Assembly (NCBI GenBank): GCA_013396525.1 | Contig: VWYX01000272.1 | Span: 147,825-211,824 of the forward strand | From: Chaetorhynchus papuensis | Taxonomy: Eukaryota > Chordata > Aves > Passeriformes > Rhipiduridae | DNA length: 64,000 nt | Direction of reading: 5' to 3' | In this document: positions 48,751-59,200 of the stretch, piece after piece | Layout: the number at the start of each line of letters is the position of its first letter | How positions within the stretch are numbered: the stretch's first letter is position 1 | The notes under the pieces: model-generated | Seen by the model: the letters and a program-made list of their open reading frames with translations, nothing else | Database searches by the model: none | What the model was told of the DNA's origin: nothing | Made by a program: the position numbers and the translations under genes

Positions 48751-51700
48751 AGCTCAACTGTCTTGTGGTGTTTGCTTCACCTTAAAAATAACATGTTTGG
48801 GGATTTTTTCCCCACACCACAAAAAAAATATTAAAAATTAATTCAACATCTAATGGTGTGGCATTTGTATCGGTTACAGCAAGAAAATGTCAGGAATGCA
48901 TCCCAGTCTTGTAATGCTTATTTTCACCTCAGTAAAGCAAATGATAGTGTGAAAGATAAGTGCACTGGTCATGGTAAAGAGCCACAAGTTTTATTTAACT
49001 TTCATGCAATTAAGGTCTTGCATTCCAGAAAGGGATAGCAGTGCACCTGCTTTTAATGCTGACACTGAAGCATTTCTAAATTATAAAAGACTGAGGTTAA
49101 GACTGAGGTTAAGACTGAGATTAAGATGCTTTTATGCACATCACACTATAACAACATTCACAGGCTGGATGTTTTTAAACAAAACCTTTTTAAAACAGTT
49201 CTTATTTTCACTTAAATGTTTGTACATCATGAAATCTGTCATCTTCAAACACACATGTTGGGGGAGTATTTGGGCACAAGCTCTCGAAATTTATAATCTT
49301 ACAACAGCACTATGATGACTGCTTGAATAACATTTAAAAAAACACTATTTCCATGTATTTTAACATATTATCTAATATTATTTACCAGAAGCAAATGAAG
49401 AGTTACAAATATGTGAATAGTCTTGGTACATTTTCATGTTTGTACAATAAGGTCACTGAAGGTCATTTTCTTTACCACACATCTATTTACAGAAATCTTG
49501 ACAAATAAAACAGTTGTCTCAGAAATCATTCAAATTTCTGAGCCTTCATAGTCGTATGAATAGCCTTATCAAAGACTTATCTTATTTCTGGTTCTCTGAC
49601 TTGGGAGGTTACCCTTGTATTTAAGTAAATCAAATAAATTGATATTGCAATATTGAGACCACACATTGTTTCTGAACCATCTGTGGTGAATTTTGTTTTG
49701 TAGGAGGAAGTAATTCAATACATTTCGAACAAATAGATCTGGAGCCATTCTCAGTTGAAATCAGCCAATTTCTGGTTTAAAAGGAAAAAAAGAAGTGTAT
49801 AAACTCATGGAATTTATTTGCTTTAAGGCATTTATTTTTAAATTTTGATCACCAGAAACTACCACTAATTCGCTTTGCACATTGCTTTGCTAATGGCTTC
49901 GGAAAAGTAAAATATATTCTATAGTGCTCATTTTATCTACTTGGGAAATTAAGTCTTTTCCACTCACACAGACAATTATATATTGAATTTTTGAATCCCA
50001 AGTTACAGCTATAATTGGTCCAAAAAATGTTAGTACACTATAATGCTTTGTCAAGATGTAAAAAGCTAGTGATACATCCAATATACAGGGTCCCTTGCGT
50101 TTGACTGGTTTTATCTTCCTGGAACAAAGATCTGTCTTTCTGAAAAAAACCCCAAGCTATAGGATGGAGAATGCCTGGTTCTGCTATGTGTGTTAGGCTT
50201 TTCCTTCAGCATTCTGCTCCTGAGCTGCTCCTGCTCTGTATTTATCACATAATGAGGACAACGACTGAAGTGGAGCAAATGATAAACGATGCATCTTCCT
50301 CTCCTGCTCAAAGAAAGTTGATATTCAAAGGCCTTCAAGTAAAACCTGCCACCCTGCTGCCTTTTTGTGTCTCTAATTGCTGAGTATTGCTGAATAAAGC
50401 GATGCTGACAGCCAGCAGCTTGGAGAAAAGTGCTGCTTTCAGCTGTGATGTGCAGAGGGAGCAGTGATCTGCCAGTGTGCGGGGCTGAGGCAGAGCTCGG
50501 CTGATGGGCCCAGCCCTGAGCAGCGCTGCATCAGTTTTTAAGGAAGCTGGAACCAGCTGTGCCTGAGGTGGAGACAGCTCCTGGTGTCTTCTCAGAAAGA
50601 GCACCTCTGCAGCCCCCAGCCACAGCCAACACATTACCATGTAAACTCAGTACAGAAGGTTTGTGCCATTATTTGGGACCCCGATACCAGCGCAGAAGGA
50701 AACAAAGTGGGAAATCACATCCCTGTGTTAAACCATAAGTGTGTTTTTCTCTCCGTAGGCAAGAGTTTGCCTATTTCCTAAAAGCAAGAGAGATAACTGT
50801 TCTCAAGGACCACCACTGATAGTACCAACAAGCCTAAGACCCTCTATCTCTTTATTTGAGGATAACATCTGTATTTAAAAACTGGAAAGATTAATTAAGT
50901 ACATTACTAACTTTTCTCCTGTTTGGTGTCAAGGTAAATAATGAAGAACTGGTTCCCAGGACAGCTCTTCTTCGTATCCTTTCCCTTTTTTTTTATTTCC
51001 CAGCTTAAATTTTGGAGATGCTGGGTGCTTATACAAGCATGAAAATCCTGAGAACATCCTTAAGGAAAAGTAACAACTTCTCCTGAGGTAGTTCATTACA
51101 CTGATTAATCACTGCCATGCACAGCAGCAATCAGTTCTTTAGATAATTTCTTTCTACATCTTGTTAGTGCCTTGTCCTATCTTCATCAAACACTTTTTCT
51201 TCTCCATTGACATATTTGCTTGTTGCTGGCAGGTGGCTCTAGCTCCAACGTGTGCATGCAGTGTGAAAGAGTGCAAGTTGTTTTTATCATGGCTTGTTTT
51301 GTCCTGTCATGAAAGCCACAACAAACACCTTGCCTTCAGTGAGAAGAGTTCCCACAAATGTAATTTCATTCAAATTTCTGCTGAAATTCTAAGCTCTGAA
51401 ATGTCAGCGTTTCCCATGAAACAGAAATTTAAAATGTCAATCATTTTTTTCCCCAAGAATTTGTACATATTGTACATCCCGGTACGTTTGTACAGTTTCC
51501 TGGACACAAAGACAAGACACTGCTCTGTCCATTTCTTGCTAAAGCAAGTTTCAAAGCTTGGGAAGTGAAGGAGGCAGTGCTCTGCTCCCCCTCCAGCACA
51601 GTGGTTTCTGTTTGAGTAGTCATGTTGTGGAGCAATTATGCTTCTGACTTGCTGTGTTAGAACAAAGAATTTTGTTAAACAATGGTTTAGTGGCCATTCA

Positions 51701-53139
51701 GCTCTTTAAAGTACTTTTATAATGTCACTGCAGTAACATTAAAACAACTCTCAGAAGAAAAAAAAAACAAATCCCAGAAAAGCAAGTAATTAAAAGTCCT
51801 GCTAGGGTTAAGCATCCCTGATCTGGCCAGCAAAAGAGGTGCCTTATTGATTATCCCAAGAGTCCATCTGATCCTGTTCAATCCCTGTGGTACTGAGCAG
51901 TGAGTGTGTGGGAAGAGAGCAAGAACAGCATCCAGCCACGTGGAGCTTAAGAACTAAGTCAGAAAAATTAAACAGAATTCTACTGATTCTGTATTCCACA
52001 GTTTAACATGGATGTGGAGGTTTAAAATGTTTACAACAATGTAAAGGGTAAATCAAGACAGGAGGCAGACTATTTCAGCTGCTTTAATTTTCACAATTTT
52101 TCCTGGCTGTGCTCAGGCAGCGTAGGATCTGCACAGCCCGCACAGACTGCCGCCTCTCCAGAGCACCAAATCCTCTTCAAATATTTGCTTTTTAATCAAC
52201 AAGTAATTTCAACCTCACTGTTTGTTCTCTTTCTTGTTATAAGCTCCTGTTCTGCATTTGAAACATGAAAGCCTACAGTTCTTTCACATTTAGGGTTGTA
52301 TTTCAGTACTTTCCACATTTCCTATCACAGTTGTCAGAACTGATTATACTGCCAACCCATTTACATTTTCCAGTTTGCAATTTGCAGTAGTGTAATAAAG
52401 AATTAAGCAACGTTATCAAGTAACTCCTCCTGAAAAGAAGTGTGCTGGTTCTTTATTACAGTTTAGTATTGCTCTTGTGAAATCAGTCATAGCATTAGTC
52501 ATCCTCAGAAAAAAAAAAAGGAAAATAATGGTGATTTATGTTATCGATATTAGGTAAAAATAGCGAATTTATTAGGAAAGAAAGGAAAATAACCACTCAA
52601 TAGTTGTGAAAGTTGAATAAATCTATGTCTAAAATTAGCTCAAGCATTACTTAATACTTCCTCCTCTCTAAAGGCTACCTAGATGCTTGGCAGATGTCAA
52701 CAATGTGTTATTGATCCAGAGAAGGTGATTTTAAAAGCAGGTCTGCTTCAGTGCTTTATTATTCTTATACTTTGATTTTTTTTTCTTAATATTTAACATA
52801 AATCTCCTTGAGTTCTAATTAAAGGCTTTATTTCTGGTCCTACCTTTCATCATGCATTGGCTCATTAATCACATTTTCCAGTAAATCACTATGCAGTCAG
52901 AGACCTCTATAAAGAAGTCTGGACAAGGGTGATAAAATAAATGCAGTTCCTCCACAAATCACATTTTCTAAGCTTCCTTTTAGTGCTGCCTTCAGGAACA
53001 ATTACTCTTCTGTCTGTCCCACCATCACACTGGGCTGAGAGTTACATTCGATTCTGGATCAACACCAAGCAGAAAAAAATGACTGCTTTTTGTGCCTTTC
53101 ATGGTATCCTTCAATTTAATTAGTTATTTATAACATCAT
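48751..53139. other. Intergenic DNA; only a 12-mer tandem repeat noted
   Basis: AT-rich sequence with a locally GC-richer patch at about 50.39-50.64 kb containing several CAGCTG/CAGCTC motifs. No gene was recognised. Short ORFs show no similarity I know. Confidence 0.5.
49087..49126. repeat. 12-bp tandem repeat, about 3.3 copies
   Basis: The unit AAGACTGAGGTT is repeated three times, with G to A in the third copy, plus a partial fourth. The repeat gives an alternating Arg-Leu stretch in one frame, which is an artefact. Confidence 0.9.
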
Positions 53140-53830
53140 ACTTGGTTCCTATTTGTTGTAATTACATATTTTTCTCTGCAACACTGCTGCCTAGACAATT
53201 AGGCCCCATTTTGTACTTGTGCATTTGACGTCCTGGTTTTACAGACAGTACTTTATAATTTTTATGAAATCTCTTGTTGTTGTTGTTTTCTCCAACCTAT
53301 TCAGTATTTTTAGTTTTGATCCTGTCATTCAGCGTGCTTGCAACTTCTTTCAGCATGCTGTCAATAACAAGCTTTTATAAGCACTCTTTTTATTCTATTA
53401 TTCAACTTATTGTGTCTAATACTAATTAGTCCTTAGAGCAAAAACCCACCCATCTTTTTGCATTATTCCTTCTACTTTTATAAACCTTTATTAGGAATGA
53501 CTGGTTAGTTTTTCCCCAGATTACACATTCTTACGTGGGAGAGCATAAAAAGACAAATTTACTACAAAATAACACACCTATTCTGCATTTCCTCTTCATC
53601 CATTAAACCAGCTGTCCTACCAAAGAATAAACTCAGGTTGTTTGACATGTACTCTTGGCACATCTGTGTTGGATGCTCATGGGTATGCTGAGTGTTTATT
53701 TGTAAAAACTTCCTGGGTTAATTTAGTTTTGTCATTTTGTTATTTTTCTAGTGGCTCTCTGGATGTTGAGCTGAGCCTGATGGACTCAGCATTTCCTTGG
53801 ACCTCCTGATATCCCCCGATCTACAAAGGG
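53140..53830 (-). mobile_element. Ancient CR1/L3-like LINE fossil, antisense on plus strand
   Basis: The plus strand shows, in order, 'ctgcctagacaattaggccccattttgtac' with 'ttgtgcatttga', 'gatcctgtcattcagcgtgcttgcaac', 'ttttataagcactc', 'caggttgtttgacatg' with 'tgttggatgctcatg', and 'gagctgagcctgatgg'. This is the antisense order of the old amniote CR1/L3 reverse-transcriptase region. The copy has many small gaps and no open frame, so it is very old. Confidence 0.68.
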
Positions 53831-53874
53831 TAGCTGGAGAGGAAGGATAAGCAATTTTTTTTGCATTAGAGCAT

Positions 53875-53886
53875 ACACACACACAC
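53875..53886. repeat. (AC)n short microsatellite
   Basis: About six AC units following 'gcat'. Confidence 0.8.
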
Positions 53887-54855
53887 ATTCATCAGACATT
53901 CAGGAACCCGCTTTCTTTTCCATGTAATTCAGTGACATAATTATTGCTAATATTTTTTAAAAATATTTTTCTTTGAATATTTCTAAATAGAACAGATAAA
54001 CAGCCTAGGAACTATTTTCATTTGATACTGTACTGCAGCTAAATATACAGATGTAAAGATGTGAGATCTCTGAAAGATACTAAGGATAAAAAACCCCCAC
54101 AGGATGCAAGGATAAGTTATTTAAGCACTGTTAGCTTTATCTACAGGATGCCAGTGCATATACAACAAATGCTTCCACTAGCTTTTATTTCTTTAAAAAC
54201 CAGCATGCAATTTCATCCCTAGCTTAGCCCACGAAAACACTGCAGAGATCACAGGAAAAAAAAAAAAGCCCTTTATACTGCAGGAGATCTTCTTTCATGT
54301 GTTTTCCTATGACCACATCCATCTGCACTTGTTCATAAAGATATCCTTTTGAAGAGGTTTAGTCTTCATCTTCAATTTTCTCCTTCCATGGCCATTAGCA
54401 AATACTAAACATGAAAGCTATGTTGAGAACAGGACAATAAAAAATGCTTAGTTTTACTTCTTCTTGTACTTTCATATTTTTTAAACACAGTCTTTCCAAT
54501 GAATGTACAATTAAGACTGAACAAGAAACCCTTTTGTAAAGTAGCTGTCTGTATGTCTGAACGTATTCCACTGATACTGAAACTAGAAGCCTTGGTCTTC
54601 TTCTCTGTCATGTTTAATCTGCTTTGGAAGAAATAGAGAAATCAGGAGAAAATGCAGGAGAAATCACAGGAGAGAAACCTATACAAGATTTCAAGACACA
54701 CCCCCCCCCCATAAAAATAATAGTAATAATTTAAAGAACCCACACAGAAACAACAACAACCCCACCCTTTGAAAATTCTGCAGTTTTGAATGACGTGCCT
54801 TTCCTGTTTCCCAGGCAACTTTGGAGAGACAGCAAAGATCGGGTGTATTTATATT

Positions 54856-54888
54856 TTATATATATGTGTGCGTGTGTGCGTGTGTGTA
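54856..54888. repeat. Alternating TA/TG(CG) dinucleotide tract
   Basis: TATATATA runs into TGTGTGCGTGTGTGCGTGTGTGT, an alternating purine-pyrimidine stretch about 1.1 kb upstream of the DYNLT3 start codon. Confidence 0.85.
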
Positions 54889-55311
54889 TTGAGTGAAAGA
54901 AAACTCAAGACCAATGCTTTATGATAAAGCAGAATTTCAAGAAGCTGAAATTAAACGTTGCCATTTTTGTAACTTTGGTGGCAACATTTCTGGTAAGTAA
55001 TGGTAACTTTGTGTCAGACAATTGACACAAATTTATTCCAAACAGAGGGAAAAGAAGGGGAGCACACGAACCCAGACGGCTCTCACGAGCTCCTCTGGAG
55101 AAGCTGCTCCTGGGCGAGCTCTGTATGCCCAGCAAAGGGCTTTCCCACAGCAGTAACACAACAGAGAAAAATTCTCCGCTCTTCTCAGGGACTGTGCTCA
55201 CCCGCAGTGCCTGTGCCAGGCTGTCCGGCAATGCCGAGTGCCGCAGGAGCGGCAGCCCCGCTATCCCTTGACCCCGGCGGAGGGGCCCGGGGAGGAGCAC
55301 TCGCTCAGAGA

Positions 55312-55769
55312 GTCACAGAATCATAAAATGGTTTGGCTTGGAAGGGACATTAAACACTATCTTGTTCCAACCACCCTGCATGGGCAGGGACACCTTCCAC
55401 TAGCCCAGATTTCCTTAAGCTCCGTCCAACCTGGCCTTGAACACTGCCAGGGATGGGACAGCCACAACTTCTCCGGGCAACCTGTGCCTCACAGTCAAGA
55501 ATTTCTTCCTAATATCTAACCTAAACCTACTCTCTTTCAGTTTGAAGCCATTCCCCCTTGTCCTGTCACTACCCGCTCTTGTAAATAGCCTTGCCCCGTC
55601 TGTCCTGTAAGCTCTCTTCAGGTCCTGGAAGGCCGCAATTAGGTCACCCCAAGAGAAGCCTTCTCTTCTCCAACCCCAATTCTCCCAGCCTTTCCTCCAT
55701 CCCTCTGACCAATTTGGTGGCCGCCTCTGGCCTCGCTCCAACACATCCCTGTCCTTGATGTGCTGGGGA
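55312..55769 (-). mobile_element. CR1 LINE 3' part, minus orientation, directly upstream of DYNLT3 promoter
   Basis: On the plus strand the copy opens with 'agtcacagaatcataaaatgg' and runs to 'cacatccctgtccttgatgtgctgggg'. On the minus strand the ORF2 C-terminus is largely open (GDLIAAFQDLKRAYRTDGAR, then GNGFKLKESRFRLDIRKKFL, then HRLPGEVVAVPSLAVF). The 5' truncation point of the element falls exactly at the (CTTCC)n tract. The copy is better preserved than others in the window, so it is probably younger. Confidence 0.93.
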
Positions 55770-55770
55770 C

Positions 55771-55860
55771 CTTCCCTTCCCTTCCCTTCCCTTCCCTTCC
55801 CTTCCCTTCCCTTCCCTTCCCTTCCCTTCCCTTCCCTTCCCTTCCCTTCCCTTCCCTTCC
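55771..55860. repeat. (CTTCC)18 perfect pentanucleotide microsatellite
   Basis: Ninety bases of uninterrupted CTTCC, a pure polypyrimidine tract on the plus strand. It ends at the first base of the DYNLT3 CpG-rich leader and about 160 bp before the start codon. Translated frames give Leu-Pro-Phe-Pro-Ser or Gly-Lys-Gly-Arg-Glu repeats, which are artefacts. Confidence 0.98.
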
Positions 55861-56240
55861 CGGCTCGGCAGGGCCGCTCCCGGTCCCCGCGGCGCGGGCG
55901 GGTCCGTCCCCCGGCGGGAGCCCCGCCCTGCCCGGCCCTGCCCGCCCGGCGAAGGCGGAGCCGCGCAGGAGTCGCCGCCGCCGCCGCTGCCGGAACCGCC
56001 GCCGCCCGCGCCGGGGCCATGGAGGACTTTCACCCCCACAACGACGAGGTAGGGCCGCCGCCGCCTCGCCCGGCGCTGTGCCCGGGACCCTCCGCCCGCC
56101 CGGCGCTGTGCCCCGGAGGGACCGGGCCCGGGCGGCGCTGCCCGGAGCGGGCCGGGGCCGCGGCTCCGCCGGCCTGCCCGGGGCTGCGGGGTGGATGTTC
56201 CCTCCGGGAAGGAGCCGCGGTGCGGGGCGCTGCCGCCGGG
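55861..56240 (+). promoter_or_regulatory. DYNLT3: CpG island, DYNLT3 promoter/5'UTR and exon 1
   Basis: The stretch is extremely CpG-dense, starts abruptly at the end of the CTTCC tract and surrounds the start codon at 56019. CCCCGCCC (55921-55928) is a GC-box type motif. No TATA box is seen at a plausible distance. Transcription probably starts within the ~150 bp before the ATG, but the exact site cannot be read. GC content stays elevated into intron 1, to about 56.4 kb. Confidence 0.8.
56019..56048 (+). CDS. DYNLT3: DYNLT3 coding exon 1
   Basis: Encodes residues 1-10 (MEDFHPHNDE) and ends in GAG followed by the donor GTAGGG (phase 0). It lies within the CpG island. The ATG has G at -3 and +4. 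Confidence 0.95.
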
Positions 56241-59200
56241 GCTGTCAGACCGCGGCCATTTTTCCTGGGGAAAAACCCCATTTCCATGGGAAAGCCCTAA
56301 GAAGTGCCGGGCCCGGTCAGAGCCGCGGGCTGGTCCTGCCAGTGCGAGCGGAGGAGCCGGTCCCTCCCCGGCCGCCGCTTCAGGGCTCTGGCCACCAGTT
56401 TTCATTTAAAAATGAACCAAAACCCCAAACAACTTGAACATCAATGCCCTTGAGGTTTCTGCCCCTGCCCAAGTATTTGGAATTCATGGCTATGATGAGG
56501 CGGGTGGCACAAGGGAACGTGCCGTGATTCCTTTGGGAGCCAAGCCAAGTGCCCATGAGCAGGATAGAGTAGAAAACAGGAGGCATTAAAACCTGCAGGC
56601 TTTTTCTGCCCTTGAGAAAGGTGTTTGGGTAAGGTAATGACTGTGTGTACCAGTCTTTTTGATATTAGGTTTGCAAAACCGTGTGTTACCCTCGGGAAGC
56701 AAGATGTAGCCTGTGGGTTAGCAAGTTTGTGACTCCAGTAAAAACACAGGTTAACACCCAGAGGAGAAGATTTGCTATTTAATTTTTCTTTGAGAATATT
56801 CCCATGACAAGCACAGACATGGTGGAATTTGATCTTTATGGAAAATGTAAAGTGAACCTGTTTCAAAGTTCACAGAGATCAGAGCTTTTTGGTCCCACTC
56901 AAACATCACTAGAACAGCAATGCTAAATAACATATGTATTGGAAAAAAAGTAAGATTTTAAAATTATACTAACAGACTGCAATGCAAATAACCAGACACA
57001 AGGCCTAATCATTAAGTGTTCCTTAGAGTAAAACTATAATTTGTTTACTTTTCTGACAAAAATTATCATAATTAACTTCTATTGCAGATGATCTTCAATG
57101 CTGATGAGGCCCACAACATAGTTAAAGAGGTATGTTTTAACTAACAGCTGTATTTTAAAGAAATTCTTTACCATACCTTGCCCTGTAGTGAAAGCAGTTA
57201 TTTTCCCTGACCATCACAGATAAATTATGAAAACTATATAGAATTAGTATTTATATAAAGACAGTGTTTAACTTGGAGCTGCTTTAAGCTTCATCTAATT
57301 GCTGTCTTCAACAACCTAAAGAGGAGAAAGTAGATGAGAGCCAGATTTGCATTACAGTGGAAAGAGTTAGGGTGACAGTCACAAGCTGCAAGGAAATTCA
57401 CTCTAAGTTATTTTTTCCCCCTATATACAGCTAGAGAGAAGCTAATCACTGGAGAGGTTGCAGGGAGAGCTTGTGGAGTCTCCATCTTTAGAGATTTTTA
57501 AACCTTGACTGGACAAGGCTTTGAACAAAATTATCAGACTTGGAAGTTAGCCTTGGCATGTGTGGGAGGTTGCACTCTATGAGCTCCTTATTCTAGCTTT
57601 TAAAAAACATTTTTTACAGAGAGAAAACAGGCTGAAAGTGAGCAGCCTGATAGTCTAAATTAAATACCTAGTTACTAGAAAGTGATTAATGAGGAGTCTG
57701 AGGCTTACAGATGCTCTCAGGTTTTGCAGGGAAGCAGTGTTTTGAGACAGGAGTTTCTAGAGGGGCTTTGCAGGTCCTCTCCCACCTGCACTTTTGAAGC
57801 TGCTCCAGTACACAACAAGAGCAAGCTCTTGGATGTCAGATAAACAACAATTCAGCCCTTTATGTAACTGTCCCTGCCTTGTAAAGCCAAATACGGTGTG
57901 ACACAGTCTCCAGACGCTGGGAGTAAAGCCAAGTGTTTCTGTCTCTGGTTGGAAGCTTCACCAGGGCCAAGGAGCTCCAGCACTGGGTACATTTCTGGAA
58001 GGACCAAAATCCCTGAGGGGTCTTGTCCCTCTTCTGTCTTCTGTTGTGTTTGGTGAATGTTTGTTTCCACTTTGGCCAGCTTTGTACAATGTGGTCAGAA
58101 TTAACTGAGCTTTTCAAAATCTGGGACACAGGTCTCTTACACAGCCTGTTAGTGGGGAATTAGTGCACGGATACATCTCACTGAATCAGGGGAGAACACA
58201 GCTTTATTTCCCTCACCTTTTCCAGGTGTGTGTTTCTTAAGCAAATTCCTCAACTTTAAGAAGTATCCATCAGCACATAATTCTGAATTTCTTAGGAGCA
58301 GAGAATGTGATTTAAGAGTTACAGTTTGAGAGAAGGATTTTTGTTCAATCATTTTAAGCAAGGGTTGGCCAGTCTGTAGCTGTGGGAGAACATCCAATTT
58401 TCAAGCAGTTCAGATGTTTCTTGTGCTGCAAGATATGACCCTTGAGTATCTCTCATATCTTTCCCATCATTTAAACAGGCATGTGCGTTTCATTGTTGTC
58501 ACTGTTGCTCTGAAGGTTTTGGAATCTTGCTGAAAGGTTGGCCAGCCCAAGCTGATATTAGTGATTTGAGTAGTGCCATCCCCATTACAGCAGCTTCTGA
58601 AAGCCAAGCTGGAGCAGGCAGTCATTAGGAGCAGTGTTAGGATTTTCACTGGTAAATAGATCCATTCGCTTGTATCCAAAGCATATGGCTAAGGCCTTTC
58701 CTGCAAGAAATGTTTAGTCAGAGCCTCATTTTTATTCCTGTGATATTGTGATAAATATATACTAAAAATAAATTTCCAAGAAGGGTCATTTTACTTCCCA
58801 TTCAGCAACTGATGCTTGATGAGCTTGAGTGATTTAAAGTAACCTAATTGTCAGAAAAAAATTCCTCAGATTATGCAAAACATTGTAAAACTCTACATTT
58901 TGAGGTATGTTTACTGTAACTATTTTTTCCCCTCTGTTTTAGTGCATAGAAAGTGTTTTAGGCAAGGCAGATTATAATCACAACAAAGTCAACCAATGGA
59001 CTGCTGCTATAGTAGAACAGTCGCTGACACATCTGGTGAAACTTGGGAAAACCTACAAGTACATTGGTAAGTACAAGCAGCTGTACTTGTGCCACAGGCA
59101 GTCACAATAAATAATTGCTGAAAGGTCCAGGGGAATCCTATAAACAAAGCAGAGCAGGTACCTGAACTCTTCTGCTTACACAGATTTTTAGTAATACCTG

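Larger units (their letters stand above)
53831..55311. other. DYNLT3 upstream intergenic DNA with simple repeats
   Basis: AT-rich until about 55.05 kb, then GC content rises towards the promoter. It holds a C10 run (54701-54710) and a TA/TG alternating tract. No gene was recognised. Confidence 0.5.

Noticed and set aside
55415..56437. Long ORFs with GKGRE or LPFPS repeats
   Set aside because: They are translations of the CTTCC microsatellite, the antisense CR1 and the CpG island, not genes.
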